A DNA stretch of 64,000 bases, taken from the NCBI GenBank assembly GCA_026826555.1, contig JAKSZT010054324.1, forward strand, positions 1,584,143 through 1,648,142, written 5' to 3'. This document shows, one piece after another, positions 11,806-24,956 of the stretch. The notes under the pieces were generated by a model. It did no database searches. It was not told the DNA's origin and saw only the letters and a program-made list of their open reading frames with translations. A program made the position numbers and the translations under genes. This DNA comes from Tolypeutes matacus. Taxonomy: Eukaryota > Chordata > Mammalia > Cingulata > Chlamyphoridae. Position 1 is the stretch's first letter. Each line of letters begins with the position of its first letter.

Positions 11806-12399
11806 TGCTGTTGGCATCCAACATGGACAGCTGGTTGTTCATGGCACTCATTTATGAAACAGCAAATTAAAGTATTTGCAATGATAACCATGATATAAAG
11901 AGCTGATTGATAGCAGGTTTTGGGTGGTCTTTGCTGTTATTCTTATAGACTTGCATGCTGGCCAAAAGTAATTGAAATAATGCAGTGTAGGTTGGCTGTT
12001 TCTAAGGATGTTGAGCAACTTAAGGGAAAAGAATGAAATGGTCAAATCCCCAAAATTTGTCTGCAAACCAAGGATACTGTATGACTTAAAAAATTTGTTA
12101 TTCCTAGAAGCCTTTGGGCCAAGGTAGCTAATATTTAAACTCAAGGTTTTTCCCTGCAGGTTGCTAACTTACAGTGACAATTGAATTCACTGACTCTCCA
12201 ATTTCCTTATGTGAAAGTTAAGGCATGGATTGTAGAAGAATGGGATCTGCAAAGTAAAATGCAGCTATTTGGGAAATTTAAAAAACTAATGAGTCTCCCC
12301 AAATCTCAGCCCTTCCAGAACCTCTTGTGCTAAATAAAGCAACCTATTCCTCATTTAATTAAGTGTCCTTCTTTTTAAGGCTTCATAAAATACTCCTGT
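11806..12399. other. Unassigned, possibly ancient repeat
   Basis: No gene. The texture (for example 'TTTCTAAGGATGTTGAGCAA' near 12000) suggests an old dispersed repeat, but I cannot name it. The minus-strand frame 11848-12144 has no recognisable domain. Confidence 0.35.
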
Positions 12400-12525
12400 G
12401 AGACAGTTACATTTTTTTTTTTTTTTTTTACCAGGAGGTCCCGGGGATCGAACCCAGGCCCCTCCATATGGCAGACGGACACCCAACCATTTGAGCCACA
12501 TCCACCCCCGAGACAGTTACATTTT
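12400..12525 (-). mobile_element. tRNA-derived SINE (DAS type), with target duplication
   Basis: Direct repeat 'GAGACAGTTACATTTT' at about 12400-12415 and 12510-12525 flanks a copy that begins, on the plus strand, with a T run (its antisense A tail). Read on the minus strand the head is GGGGGTGGATGTGGCTCAAA..., with A box 'GTGGCTCAAATGG' and B box 'GGGTTCGATCC'. The long exact duplication and intact B box suggest it is fairly young. Confidence 0.9.
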
Positions 12526-14059
12526 AAGATAAAGCCTATTCTCACACCCAACTCCCCAGCAAAGAAGTTCAACTAGAGGAATAACCCATTTTGTATTACA
12601 AACAAGTTATAAAGTAAATCTTGGGAAGAGAGGCTTAAATACTTTTTTAAAAAGTCACAACTTTGAAAATATATATCAGTATAATAAGCATAAATATTGG
12701 GAAAATGTGTGAAAATGAGTTCTGAGGGTGATTTTCAGACAAAGGGGAAACGATTTTAAGTTAGGCAGAATGTGTCAATACAGATACATACCTCCCACAT
12801 ATTCTGGATACAATCTGCTACCTTCAACAGCTGGGACAAGTTCTAAAGTTTTGCTTTTACAATTGATTTTTCATTAAAACAAACAAACAAAAAAAAGATT
12901 TGGTGGTGGTTTTGCCTTTTGAAATTGAAATGTGAAAAGTCCATGGAATAATGTAAATGCATCAAGTGATGGGAATACAGACATGGGTCTAACAAAAGTC
13001 CCTAAAGTGGCTGAGAATATCTTGGCCTCAACAAGTCTTTGAAATACACAGAGGTTGCAGGGTCAGTACATTAACCAGAAGATTTAATCCATGAGAAATA
13101 ATCTCTTTATTGAGTATTATGGGATCATGGGTTACTCAGGACTGAATATGTATGTGCCCAACTGCTGTCCCTCATTCCCAGACCTGAATAAATTCTTACT
13201 TCTATAGTCCCTTGAACAAAGCAGAAGTTGGGTATGCTTGAGGAAAAACACTGTAACATCCATACATTCTGTGTATTTTTATCCTAGTCTTTACCAAAGA
13301 TACAGGCAAGCATTTTTTAAAGTTACTTTCATATTTAGTGTATTGGATACTAGCCAGTTACTATTTTCTGGGACCTACATACCCTATTGTTTCCCATTCT
13401 ATATAGGGGTTTATGGATATCAGGTGATCAACATAGACTTTACAAGATTCCACTTCACTATAAGTTCCAAAATATCCAGTGGGTTTTGATTTTTTGAGTA
13501 GTCACTCTCTAATAGCTATTACCAATGCCTAGGAATATCCCCACATTATTCTCTCATCTTAGAATAATGGTTACTATGTAGATATTCTTGTCACTCCTCT
13601 TCTCTAACTTTTCCCACTAGCAAAAACATGACTGGGAAAGAATATAATAGATTAATGTTACCCCCCGAGACTTGAAATGTGCATAGGAAAATAATATTGT
13701 CTATCATATCCCATGTTACTCACTACTTTAGCTGATACAGAAAACAGATGGCATGTAGCTATTGATTTGAGAAATGTTACTTTTTTCCATATTCCAATAA
13801 ATAGAAAACACCAGAAGCTCTTTTATATAACTTAATCAGAGTTTCAAGATATTCATCATCTTGTCTCTAAGGTTATATCAGTTCTCTATCTGTGCCATAT
13901 TGTAGACTGCAGGAACTGTGACTGTTTTACTATCTAGGGAACATAATGCCATTCTTCAAGATTGATATTTTCTAGATTTCTATAGTATCTAAAAGCTAAA
14001 TACTCTAGATAACATTAATAAGACATAATGTGGACTGATTATTGGGAGATAAAACCTTC
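12526..14059. other. Unassigned intergenic DNA
   Basis: About 1.5 kb with no gene and no repeat I can name. Short frames such as 13238-13489 are without motifs. Confidence 0.5.
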
Positions 14060-14625
14060 AAAAATTAATGGAACACTCCTTCACTGTTGGTGGGAGTGTA
14101 AAATGGTGCAGCCTCTGTGGAATGAATAAAACTAGTCTATTTTTGGACTCCCTATTCTAATGCATTGTTCTATTTAATTACCTTTTTATCAATACTATCT
14201 CTTGATTATTGCAGCTTTATACTAAGTCTTAAAATCAAGTAGTACAAATCCTTCAATTTTGTTCTTTCAGAATGCCTTTGGGCTTTTGGATTTTGCATTC
14301 TTACATAAGTTTTGAAATCAGATTTTCAATTTCTACCACAATAAAAAGTATGCCGGAATTTGGATTGGAATTTCATGTAGATTATTTTGAGAGTGGAAAT
14401 TATAGAAATATTGAGTTTTCCATTGCATAAAGACAGTACATATCTCCATTTCTTTAAGTATTCTTTAACGTCTCTCAGCAATGTTTTATTGTTTTATTGT
14501 AAAGTTCTTACATTTATTTTGTTAAATTTTTCCCTAAGTATTTCAACTTTTGACTCTATTATAAATAGTGATGTTCCTAAATTTTCATTTTCCAATAGTT
14601 GGCTGCTATTATTTAGAAATGTAAT
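14060..14625 (-). mobile_element. L1 fragments in opposite orientations
   Basis: Positions 14066-14121 are sense L1 3' ORF2 sequence ('CTTCACTGTTGGTGGGAGTG'). Directly after, 14125-14625 is antisense L1 ORF2 sequence (for example 'CTTGATTATTGCAGCTTTAT' and 'GCCTTTGGGCTTTTGGATTT'). Both pieces are strongly decayed. The strand given is for the larger part. Confidence 0.65.
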
Positions 14626-15199
14626 TAGATTTCCAATTCTGCTTAAGATGCAGAAATGTTCAGAAACATATCCTACCCACTCTAACAATGAGAACAGGCC
14701 ACATAGCCCACAAAGACCATAATTTTTTGAGGCCGTGAGAGAGTTGAAGTTAAAAAACAACCTTGGGAACTGAAATCCAATGGGTGAGAAACCTCTCCTA
14801 AGAGAGATAGGAATAATGCTTTGTTTTGCTTTCTGAAAAAAGAGTAGGAAAAAGAAGTGGCCACCATAAAAGCAGAAAAGAAGAAAACACCTCAAAATTA
14901 ACTTATTTTAAGGGCCAAAAATGGACTACTGTAAAAAGTTAGAATCCCTGGGAGCCCCAGAGACAATGGGACTCTATATTCACTCATAAATCTGTATTGA
15001 GTAGAGTGAAGAATTGCATCACTTTGGAAGAAGGGAAAGGATGTGGAAAGAACCCTATCCCTGAGGATCAGGCACACAAAGCCTACTTGATATTGAAGCA
15101 GGTGAAGTGAAAACACCCCCCATTACAGCCTTGTAAATATCGAAACAAACCTGTGGTACAACAGATCTGAATAAAGAAGTGACAAAATACTAAATCAAT
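14626..15199. other. Unassigned, possibly L1 5' region
   Basis: No named feature. It may be the 5' portion of the L1M/HAL1-like element that follows, but I cannot align it by eye. Confidence 0.35.
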
Positions 15200-16140
15200 T
15201 CAACTACAAACTAGATAGACCTAGCTCTACGATAACAGCTTGACAGAAGAAGAGACATTCACATTTCTGAGTGTAAAAATTATTTAGAAATTTATTGAAA
15301 TAAATGTCTGGCATTCAATGAAAATTATAAAGGGTACAAAATATTGAGAAGATATCATCCATTGCCAAAAGATACAGGAACCTGCATAAACAATTCAGAG
15401 ATGACAGGTATTTGAAGTATTAAGAATTTTTAAATGATCAGATAGGAGTATTGTATGGTTACATCATTAAAGATGGGTATTATGATGAACAGATGGGATA
15501 TCTTAGCAGATAGATGTAAACTATAAAAAGAAGCCCAAAAGAAATGCTAGAAATAATAAGTATATATATATACCAGGTGCCCACCACCTAGTGTAAAATA
15601 AAATAAAATCAAATAATACAAATCAGAGATAAAGAACCCCATCAAAACATTATTCAGTAAGACCAACTCAACAGAGGAAAAGATCAGTTAAATAGAATAC
15701 AAACCAATAAGAATTAAACAAAATGAAACAAAAACAATAAAAAGAATGAAAAAAGTTGAATTGAACACGCAAAATTTATGGAACAATATGAAACTACATA
15801 ACATGTGCAAATGGAGTCGCTGGAGAAGAAGGGAGAAAGTGTAGGTAACAAGATTCATTTGAACAGGTAATGGTGGAGATTTTCCATAGGTTATTGAACA
15901 ACCACAACACACATCTCTCAGGTACTCAGATAACTCCAAAAACTTGGGGACTTCCCTCCAGCTTTCAATTAAAAACCTATAAGACATGCAAAGTAGCAAG
16001 AAAATATAACACTGCCAAGAATGCAATTCAATCAACAGAATCAGACACTGTTATCATTTAGAGGAGGGATTTAACTATGGTTAAAATGTTAAAGTTTCTA
16101 AAAGAAAAAAGAATAGAATCCTACTGACTGCCACAGTAAA
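15200..16140 (+). mobile_element. L1M/HAL1-like ORF1-region fragment
   Basis: A-rich sense sequence with the feel of old L1 or HAL1 ORF1 ('GTGTAAAAATTATTTAGAAA' near 15271, then 'TTTTTAAATGATCAGATAGG' near 15428). It appears to continue at 17080-17640 after an insertion. The frame is fully broken. Confidence 0.45.
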
Positions 16141-16142
16141 TA

Positions 16143-17062
16143 TTGCCTCAAATAGCAGCGCTTCTGAGGGCTCCAGAGACATCCAAACACTATAGGCAGG
16201 GCAGACAGCTCAGGAATTTGGCACCCTGTCTGTGGGATCTACTTTGGAATTATGCTCCCCAATGGGACAGAGTTAGACTCATTTGTGGTTTCCCAACTTG
16301 TGGCTCTTCTGCCCCTTCTTTTTGAACCTAGAGTTAGTACTAGACTTGATAGGTGTATGTCCAAGAGACTTAAATCTTTGGGCTGTCCATGTGCCAGTTG
16401 GGCCCCAAATTCAACAGCGTTTCAACACATACTCTTCAGTTCATTGAACTCACCCAGGACAACTAACAAAGAGATGATGATGGACAATGCCCATCCCAAG
16501 GAACAGAGAGAATCTGCAACTGCAAGCAAGATAGTCCCATCCATCTTCCTTATTGGATCTAAGCCACCTCTCAATTACAGATGAAGTGGGCATCACCATC
16601 CCATAATCCTCAGGATTGATGAATGAATGATGGACTAGAGTAGACTTACTGTTATTCTAGCAATAGAAGAACTTTTACCATTGATGTGGAGGCAGTAGCC
16701 ACCAGAGAGGGAGGGAGAGGGAAATACAGGTATAATATGGGGGCATTTTGGGGACATTGGAATTGTTCTGCATGATGTTGCAATGATGGTTACAGGTTGT
16801 TATATATTTTGTCATAACTTACAAAATTATGTGGAACAGAGGGTAGACTATAATATAAACTATAATTCACACTTGTGGCAGTGCTCCAATATGTGTTCAT
16901 CAATTGTAACAAATGTACCACACTAATGAAGGATGTTGTTAATGTGGGAAAGTGAAGGAGGTGGAGGGAGTGGGGTATATGTGAATCCCTTCTATTTTTT
17001 ATGTAACATTTATGTAATCTCAAGCACTTAAAAAAATTTTTTTAAGCATTAAAAAAAAAAGA
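16143..17062 (+). mobile_element. L1 3'-UTR-like repeat with A tail
   Basis: A 0.9-kb block ends in an A-rich tail at 17029-17062. Its first 480 bp match, in opposite orientation, the block around 25250-25720 (shared 'ACAATGCCCATCCC' and 'TGGGCATCACCATCCCA'). The distal part ('CAAATGTACCACACTAATG' near 16910) resembles the L1 3' UTR also seen near 17915. I infer a truncated L1 3' end, but the subfamily is unassigned. It interrupts the L1M/HAL1-like sequence on either side. Confidence 0.6.
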
Positions 17063-17079
17063 TTAGCATGCATGATCAT

Positions 17080-17640
17080 ATGGGGAATTTCAGGAGATCA
17101 TTAGATAGTATAAAAAAGAGTCAAATGGAAATGTTAGAAACAAACAAAATATCAACATAGATGATGTTTTCTATAGGCTCATCAGTAGATTCAATACAAC
17201 CAAAGAAACCACACCAAATGGAATACAAAGAAGAAGAAGAGTGAAGGAAGAAAGTTAAAAACAAAAACAAAAACAAAGCTATTAAGAGCTGAGACACAGT
17301 GTCAAATTATGTAATATACACATAAATGAAACCTCAGGATTTAAAGAGAGAGAGACTAGGAAAGGACAAATATTTGAAGAGATGATGGCTACAAATTTCC
17401 AATATTAATAAAGGACAGTGTACCACAGATTCAAGAACCCTGGAGAAAATCAAAGGAGATAAAAAAGAAAAAAAACAAAAAACAAACAAAAAAAAAAACC
17501 TAGATAATTCATAATCAAATTGTTGAGGAGGAAAAGTAATAAGGAAATCTTGAATTGAGCCAGAAAAAAAAGACCTTTAAAATACAAAGGAGTAAGAAAA
17601 GATTATAGGACCTTGTCTTCTGAAATTATGTGAGTCAAAT
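17080..17640 (+). mobile_element. L1M/HAL1-like ORF1-region fragment (continued)
   Basis: A-rich sense sequence with HAL1/L1M ORF1 character ('GAAGAGATGATGGCTACAAA' and 'TCATAATCAAATTGTTGAGG'). It looks like the continuation of 15200-16140. Confidence 0.55.
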
Positions 17641-17649
17641 GACAATGGG

Positions 17650-18045
17650 GAGTTAATGCCCAATTGGTATAGACTTGTCTTTAGGTAATGATGGTGATGA
17701 TGGTAACACAATATTGTGAAAGTAATTAACACCACTGAAATGTATGTTTGAAAGTGGTTAAAACGAGAAATTTCAGGTTGTATACATGTTACCAGAATTT
17801 TTTTAAAAAATTCATTCCACAGATCTGAAAATCACAAAGAATGAACCATAATGTAAACTATGAACTATTGTTAACCACTTAATTAGAATTATATTGTTTT
17901 ATCATTTGTAACAAAGGTACTACACTAATGCAAAATGTTGATATGGAAAACTGAATATGTAAATTGGTGTACATGGGAATTCTGTACCGTCTGTGTGACT
18001 TTTCTGTAAACATATAATTTTGCTAGTTAAAAAAAATTGGGAAAA
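17650..18045 (+). mobile_element. L1 3'-UTR fragment
   Basis: Matches the L1 3'-end pattern 'ATGGTGATGATGGTAACACA' near 17690, 'GTAATTAACACCACTGAAAT' and 'GTACTACACTAATGCAAAAT' near 17916. It ends in an A-rich stretch near 18030-18045. Confidence 0.7.
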
Positions 18046-18054
18046 AAGACAATG

Positions 18055-18300
18055 GAGCCACATCTTTTTTTAAAAAATAGTGCCAATACCGATTCCTATA
18101 CCAGAGAAAATATCTTTCAAAAGTGAAGGATAAATACAGAAAATTTCAGATAAAAATATCTGAGAAAATTCACTGCCAGCATTCTTGCACTAAAATAAAT
18201 GTTAAAGGAATTTTTTTTCAGATAAAAAGAATATGATACCAGACAGAAATTTGGGTGTATACATAAAATAAGGAATGCCTAAAATTGCATAAAGTTATGG
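18055..18300 (+). mobile_element. L1M/HAL1-like fragment (continued)
   Basis: Contains 'AAAATATCTTTCAAAAGTGA' and 'GAGAAAATTCACTGCCAGCA', which correspond to the part of old L1/HAL1 elements that follows the sequence at 17080-17640. It was presumably split off by the L1 3' end at 17650-18045. Confidence 0.6.
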
Positions 18301-18439
18301 AATTCATTTTTCGTATTTTATTTGCTCTAAAAGATATCTGACTATCCAAAGCAAGAAGAGTAACAATGCATTGTGTATTCATAACATTCATAAAATGAAA
18401 AGTACGTCAGCAACTGCACAAAGCATGGGAGGCAGGAAC

Positions 18440-18521
18440 TAGGAGTATTCTGTTTTCAGGTCTACTCTATGGAACTAGGACTTGCTAGCCCTCATAATCG
18501 TGAGTCAATTCCTTATAATAA

Positions 18522-18559
<38 letters not shown>

Positions 18560-18615
18560 ACAAAAAAACCCACATGTCCTGTTGATTCTGTTTCTCTGGA
18601 GAACCCAGAATTGGT
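18440..18615 (+). mobile_element. MLT2-like ERVL LTR, 3' end only
   Basis: The 3' part of an MLT2-type LTR: 'GTGAGTCAATTCCTTATAAT', then a CA repeat, then 'TTCTGTTTCTCTGGAGAACC'. Strand is inferred from the position of the AATAAA-like signal near 18517. Confidence 0.7.
18526..18556. repeat. (CA)n microsatellite
   Basis: A CA run inside the MLT2-like LTR end, at the place where these LTRs usually carry a short TA/CA-rich stretch. Confidence 0.95.
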
Positions 18616-19634
18616 GTATTTCTGGTCTTCCTCAGATCAGTAGTTCCTTCCTTTCCCTCAAAGCCCCTGGTTTTTATCCTCATATTTAGTTATTAAGTCT
18701 AGTATTTAAGAATAGACAGATGCACATTTCTCACCCTCAATAGCTGGATGATCCCAAAGCTAATTATCCACATTTAGTGTTCCTCCTCAGCTTCACACCT
18801 TTTATTATTCAAATCACAAAGATGTTAGAGTTGATAAGTACTCTGGTACGTTTTTTAAAAAACAAAATGGTGATATTAAAACGCAGATCTTGGAGGGGAC
18901 ATACATAGGCCACCCACTAATACACTTAGGTTTCTATCACCAAAGTCATCAGGAATCCCAGGATTTCCCCTAGATGCCCTCTTTGCCCTGCCCTCTCTCT
19001 TCTGGACTTTTTTTTTTTCCTGATTGGGCACTGATAAAGACCCCACATACATTAGATTATTTTGAACATGTAAACAGGAAGACAAAACCCCATGCTAACA
19101 GCAATCTAAATAGAAAAAGGAAATGAAAAGTGGGAGAGAGAAAGAGAGAGAGCGAGGAAAGTGATAAAGCAGAATTAACCCTCCATAATCACCAGAATGA
19201 ATTCTCACTAGGATAACTGCCATGACAGCCTCCCATAGTTGCTAAATGTTCTGTACTACCATAGTAAACATTTACCACAGGTTCTGCTGAGGATCACCCT
19301 GAAGAGGCTAGCTAAGCTCTGTTGCCATGATTCTTGCTTTTAAATTCCCCATTTAAGATTTTCAGCTGGCTGACAATTTCTAAATAGTCTCATTGTCTGC
19401 AAAGGGCCTTACTCTTATGTGATTACATACATTTTCCTTCATAAAACATGCAAAGATCCCATAGGGTAAAGTTTCCAATATTTCATAGCCCACATGAGAC
19501 TTTGGGCTTAACTTTCCATAGAGTCATCCATTATTTGGGGACACTCTAGTGTCAGCTAAGACAATAAGTGCATTGTGAGGAACTTATGTTGATTTTCACC
19601 AGACTTCCAATTATTTTCCCCTTACTGAAGCATA
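18616..19634. other. Unassigned intergenic DNA
   Basis: No gene or named repeat. A small GA-rich patch lies at 19130-19155. Confidence 0.5.
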
Positions 19635-19875
19635 ATGAATAAAACAAAATACTAGCTACCTTTATTGAGTCCTTATTCTGTGTGAGGAAATGAGATGCTA
19701 AATAAGCACCTGCATGTCTATTAATCCTCACTAAACCTCATGAGGCAGATATTATTATTCCACATTCATCGATAAAGATTTATAGCTAAGTGATTGTTCT
19801 AAATATGATCGTGAGACAACTCAGGTAATTCTCTGATTACACATTGTTAGGTATTTTGTTCTACTGCCTCTGGCA
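19635..19875 (-). mobile_element. MIR SINE, diverged
   Basis: Antisense MIR: 'TTTATTGAGTCCTTATTCTG', then 'CCTCATGAGGCAGATATTAT' and 'GATAAAGATTTATAGCTAAG', in the MIR order. Confidence 0.65.
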
Positions 19876-20468
19876 TGGCATGATTACCTTTACCAATCAA
19901 GCCAAATAAGTGAGAACTGATGAAAATTTGATTTTTCCTTACCGAACAACTTGTTTGTAGATGTAAAAAGTAGGAAATGCCAGCCAAGTTCCCCAAATGA
20001 TTTATCCCATATACTGGGCTCGCCCAGATATTCTAAGTCCCCAATCTTACCAATTATCTGCTTCGAGAGTCAAATGTGTTATATTTGACTTTGGATGGAT
20101 TTATGCTTTATTAATATGTATCAATAAAATTGATTTGTTAAAAAAAATCCTTTTCCTCATTGTCTCCCTACTTCCTGGTATTTCTCATTTCCCAGAACAA
20201 TAAACCTTTTTATAATCAGCAGATTCCCCCAGAGTTCCAGCCAGCTTGGATTTTCTGACCATGGGAATCTACCCAGCAGCAAAGAACAGGAACTTCTCAT
20301 GTTCTAATATGACCTTCTTATAAGAGTAATATCAAATAATCAACTCAATCAGACTAAGATGTATTGCCAAATCCCTTAGACTTATAATTTCCTCATATTC
20401 CATTAATAGTTGCTTGGAAATTCTAGAATTTGAGGTCTTAATTCATATTTGTTTAGTATACATTAAAA
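19876..20468. other. Unassigned intergenic DNA
   Basis: No gene or named repeat seen. Confidence 0.5.
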
Positions 20469-22110
20469 ATTATGCTTTTTTAAAAACAGTTTTTATTGAA
20501 ATATAATATGCATGCCATAAAATTTACCCACTTAATGAGCACAATTAAATTATATTTAGTATATTCACAGATTTCTGTAACCATCGCCACAATCTAATTT
20601 TGAACATTTTCACCACCGCAGAAAGAAACCCCATACCTATTAGGAATAGTTCTCCTTATTCCCCACACCCAGCCATAAGCAAACACCAATTTATTTTCTG
20701 TCTGTATAGCTTGTCTATTCTGGATATTTCATATAAATCGAATCATACAAAATGTGGTCTTTTGTAACCGGCTTCTTTCACTTAGCATAATGTTTTCAAA
20801 ATTTATTCATGTTGTAGCATGTATCAGTACTTCATTCTTTTTCATGTATAGCTGAAAACATTCTGTTGTATAGATATACTGTTATAAAAATCTATTCATC
20901 AGTTGCTGGACATTTGGGTTGTTTCCAATTTGGGGTGGTTAATTGGGCTTTTGAGCATTTGTGTACAAGTTTTTGCATGGACACATATTTTCATTTCTTT
21001 TGGATATAAACCTAGAAGGGAAATTGCTAGGTCATATTACCATATGTAATATGTAACCTTACATTTAACATTTTGAGTAACTGTCAAACTGTTTTCCAAA
21101 CGAGCTGCACATTTTACATTCCCACCAACAAAGTATGAGGGCTCCAATCTCTCCATATAATCTCTAACACTTTATTATGTCTTTTTCTTTATACCTAGAC
21201 TGGTGGCTGTGAAGTTGCATCTCATTGTGCTTTTGATTTGCATTTCTTTAGTGACTAATGATATTGAGCATCTTTCCCTGTGTTTATTGGAAATTTGTAT
21301 ATATTCTTTGGATAAATATCTACTCAAATCTTTTGCCTATTTTTAAGCCTATTTTGATTGGGTTATTTCATTTTATGATTAAGTTGTAAGAATTCTTTAT
21401 ATATTTTGGTTTTAAGTCCATTATCAGATATATGATTTGCAAATATTTTTTCTCACTTGTGGGTTGCCTTTTCACTTTCTTGATGGTGTCCTTCAAGTAC
21501 AAAAGCTTTTAACTTTGATAATGCCTAATTTACCTATTTTTTTCCATTTGTTTACTTGGATTTAGGTGTCATACCTAAAAAACTATTGTCTAATCCAAGT
21601 CCATGAAGATTTATTCCTGTATTTTCTTGCAAGATTTTTATAGCTTTAATTCTTATAGTTATGTCTTTGATCAATTTCGAATTAATTTTTGTGTGCGGTG
21701 TGAGGTAAGGTGTAACTTAATTCTTTTGCATATTCACTTGCGCCAGAACCATTTGTTGAAAAGATTATTCCTTCCCAACTGAATTATCTTGACACCTTTA
21801 TTAAAAAAATCAATTGACCTTAAAAGCGATGCTTTTTTTATGGCCTCTCAATTTTATTCCATTGTTGTATAGGTCTATTCTTATGATATGTCTAATCAAT
21901 ATCTTGATTACCACAGCTTTGTTGTAAGTTTTGAAATTGGAAGGTGTGAGTCCTCCAACTTTGTTCTTTTGCAAGATTGCTTTGACTCTTCTGCATCTCT
22001 TAAAATCCCATATGGATTTTTGGATCAGCCTGTCAATTTTTGCAAAACAAAGCCAGCCAGCTTATATTTCATAGAGATTAATAAATATTATGTTTTACAT
22101 GTTTTCTAAA
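20469..22110 (-). mobile_element. L1 3' half, antisense
   Basis: Begins with a T-rich stretch and 'TTTTTATTGAAATATAATAT', the antisense of an L1 3' end. It continues through the 3' UTR and ORF2 C terminus ('GACATTTGGGTTGTTTCCAA', 'TTTACATTCCCACCAACAAA') to the 'GAACCATTTGTTGAAAAGAT' and 'TACCACAGCTTTGTTGTAAG' regions. It is about 1.6 kb, 5'-truncated, with no open ORF2. The divergence suggests an older L1M-type element than the one at 27.1-33.4 kb. Confidence 0.85.
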
Positions 22111-22925
22111 AACGCAAGGTAATCCGCTGGTATCATAAATACATTAGACTTGATAACTGATGGAAGTTAGCTATGCTAAGTAGAAAATACTAATTTTGGA
22201 GTGAAGGTTTGGGAAGAGAAATGCTAAGACATGTTACTACCACAGAAAGATTTTTGTCACCTAGATTATTTATTAGAACTAGACAAATCTCATTTCAACC
22301 TAGTCACTTTCTTATGAGGAGTTCCTCTTTCCTCTCCCAAACTTATTTACCCTAAATGCATTTGTTTAAATGATTTCTTATATTTGGAATGACTAATCCA
22401 GAGGAATAAATGAGATAAAATAAAATAAAACATGAGGCAATGTAAACACAACCTACTAAACAAATAATAACAAAATAATTCTTTTGTGAAAGTGAAAATT
22501 GATCGGTCCCATCATTGTAAGTCATTTTATAGGTTCCAGGTTTCTCTCTTCTCCCTGTCCAAGTTATGGGTGCTTCTGGGCCACCTGGCCTGTACACACC
22601 TGCCTCATCCATGGCTTAGACCCTGAATTATTAGCTTCTGTTGTTTCCACAAGTTTCTCATCTACCTCTGATCCTGCAATCACTTTATTAATCAGTCTGA
22701 ACTTCATGAGTTTCAAGCTTTATGTTTCTCCCATTACTTCCTTCACCTATGCTCTTTCAAACCCCCTTTATTTTCTTTTAACTTTTGAGACACCACGAGA
22801 ATACTCCTTCAGATCTTCAACTCCAAGAGCATAATAGACAAAGAGTCTAAGGTGTTGTGTTCTGAAATCCATCTTCACATTTATTCTGAGGCCAAGCTTC
22901 CTACAGGCTTTTCTCAGCAAATGGC
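22111..22925. other. Unassigned intergenic DNA
   Basis: No named repeat. A minus-strand 86-codon frame at 22352-22612 encodes a hydrophobic stretch, discussed under rejected items. Confidence 0.4.
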
Positions 22926-23245
22926 TGAGAACAGCAGGGATATGAAGCAAGTCTGTTCCTGGAAGACACAGGACTCCTGTGACAGGTGACTTTGGCCTGA
23001 GGACTCCCCAAGAACCTTGCTGACCCTTCCCTGACTGCTTGGCTGATTAAGACACTTCAGCCTGATCTTCCTTCCCTCTGTCCTTCACTTGAGGCCAATA
23101 CTGCATTGCTGCCTGATGGCTCTCCCAACCTTCCTGGCTTCCTCCCCATTTTCTGCCACAGGTATTTCCCATAATAGAATTCTTGCTCATTTAATCTCCT
23201 GTTGGCACCTGCCTTTTTGGAGGACCTCTATTACCACAATTATAT
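22926..23245 (+). mobile_element. Possible ancient repeat 3' end
   Basis: The run 'TTTGGCCTGAGGACTCCCCA' ... 'CATAATAGAATTCTTGCTCA' ... 'TTTGGAGGACC' has the look of an old mammalian repeat terminus. I cannot name the family with confidence. Confidence 0.35.
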
Positions 23246-24956
23246 ATTCGACAGGTTACCTAACATCCAATCATTTTTAAGTACAAGCTCTTTAGACTTG
23301 TTTAAATCTTGATTCATATCTTATCTGATATTTACCTCCTTCCTTCCTCCCTCCAGGTTTCTGCCAAAGAGGGTGGATAAGAAAGAGATTGTGTCTGTCA
23401 GTTCCCAGGCTGATTTTTAGAGATGACACAACAGCCTTTTTTCTCATTAAATATTGACTGGTGCTTAATGCTATCTTTGTTGCAAGCATTGATTAGTAGT
23501 TCTCCTATTGGCTGCATGTGAGTTCCTTAAGGAACTTCTCCAGAGACCTTCCCTACTGTACAGTTCTCTGATACAGGACATCTGACTCTAGCTTATTTTC
23601 CTTCCACCCTCTGTCACAGCTTCAGCCTCTGTTGTTTTCACTCAGAAAGCAGCCTTCTTGGATGGCATGCCTGCAGGACAGTCCAAACTGAGCTATCTTC
23701 CAAGTGTCCCCTAGACCTATAAAAATCTTGCAGGCCGCATGGGCCGGGGAGGCAACTGCTTCATGACAGCCTTTTATTTCCTCCCAGCCAGTCCCTTTTT
23801 TCTACCCTTTCTTCTCCAACTATCTTATTGCCATATTAAAAAAGCATAAAAGTCAGATCAGCAAATCACTTCATAAGAAGACTTCCAAAAGGGACATGGA
23901 ATACCAGTCTCTCCTTCTTTCAGGCATCTTTCATTTCTACAAATTACTCTCTCAGAACCACCTTCATTTGGCTTATGGTTAGAAAACATGCTCCGCCTCT
24001 TCTCCAACAGGGGAGGATGCCACAAGCCATTTCACTTCTTTCTAGGATCATATATATGACTTCAAAAGGGGTTCTTTGGAATATCTGCCCTTCCCAAAGT
24101 GGTTTTATGTAAACAGGTAGAGGAAAGAGAGTCAACAGTTTGAGTAGCAAAGCTAAATTGACCATGACTAAGTCCTGGGGAGATATCTGACCCAAATTAT
24201 TTTGGGCTTTCTTAAGAATTGGGGAGTACTTGAGACTTCTTTGTCATATGTTTAAGGCAGAGGTCAATTCCAGGGCACAGTAATGTCTCATGAAATATTT
24301 TGTAACACAAATTTGCTGGCCTACAAATCCCGAATTCAATGCTTTTGGATACTGCATCCCACTTAGATACTACTGATATTTTACACTTTATCCCTGTATT
24401 TTAATTCTACTTTAATGCAGTTCACAAAGCCATATCTTTAATGATGTGGCTTCTGGATCTGTAACTCTCCTGGTTTAAGCCAGGAAATGAACTGAGAAAA
24501 CTTAACATTTACTTACATGAGGACATTCTTTTCATTAGTTTCTTGAAAGAGACTTCAATGATTGCTAATTCATGACTTTTACTATCTTTTTGCTAAAAAT
24601 TCCTTGTACCTTATTAAAATTGCACAGCAGAACAATTTCCAAAGTGTAGACAACTTTCCTTACTGACACCCATAACACAATTAATTTTTTTTCTGTTCTG
24701 ATTTGTTCTGGCTGCCACAGCTATTGCTTTGGGATTTTCTTTGTAGGAAGTTGTCCATCAAGCTGCATGATTCTAATACTGCTAGAGAATTTCACCCCAT
24801 TTTCTTAAGTAATACTATTTCTCAGTCACCAACATGTCCTGAAAATCACTGTGCTTGCCATGTCTGGGATGTGTGTAGCAGAAGCAACCCTCACACAATA
24901 GATGCAGCAATTATGTGGGTAGGCTTCATTCAGTTAGTTGGAGGTGTTAAAAGCAA
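23246..24956. other. Unassigned intergenic DNA
   Basis: About 1.7 kb, somewhat less AT-rich than its surroundings. No exon structure, splice-linked frames or named repeat could be supported. Confidence 0.45.

Noticed and set aside
22352..22612. Minus-strand 86-codon frame with a hydrophobic, membrane-like stretch
   Set aside because: The hydrophobic part comes from AT-rich codons, there is no family motif I recognise, no linked upstream or downstream exon, and no conservation evidence. Cross-species alignment or RNA-seq would be needed to reconsider it.
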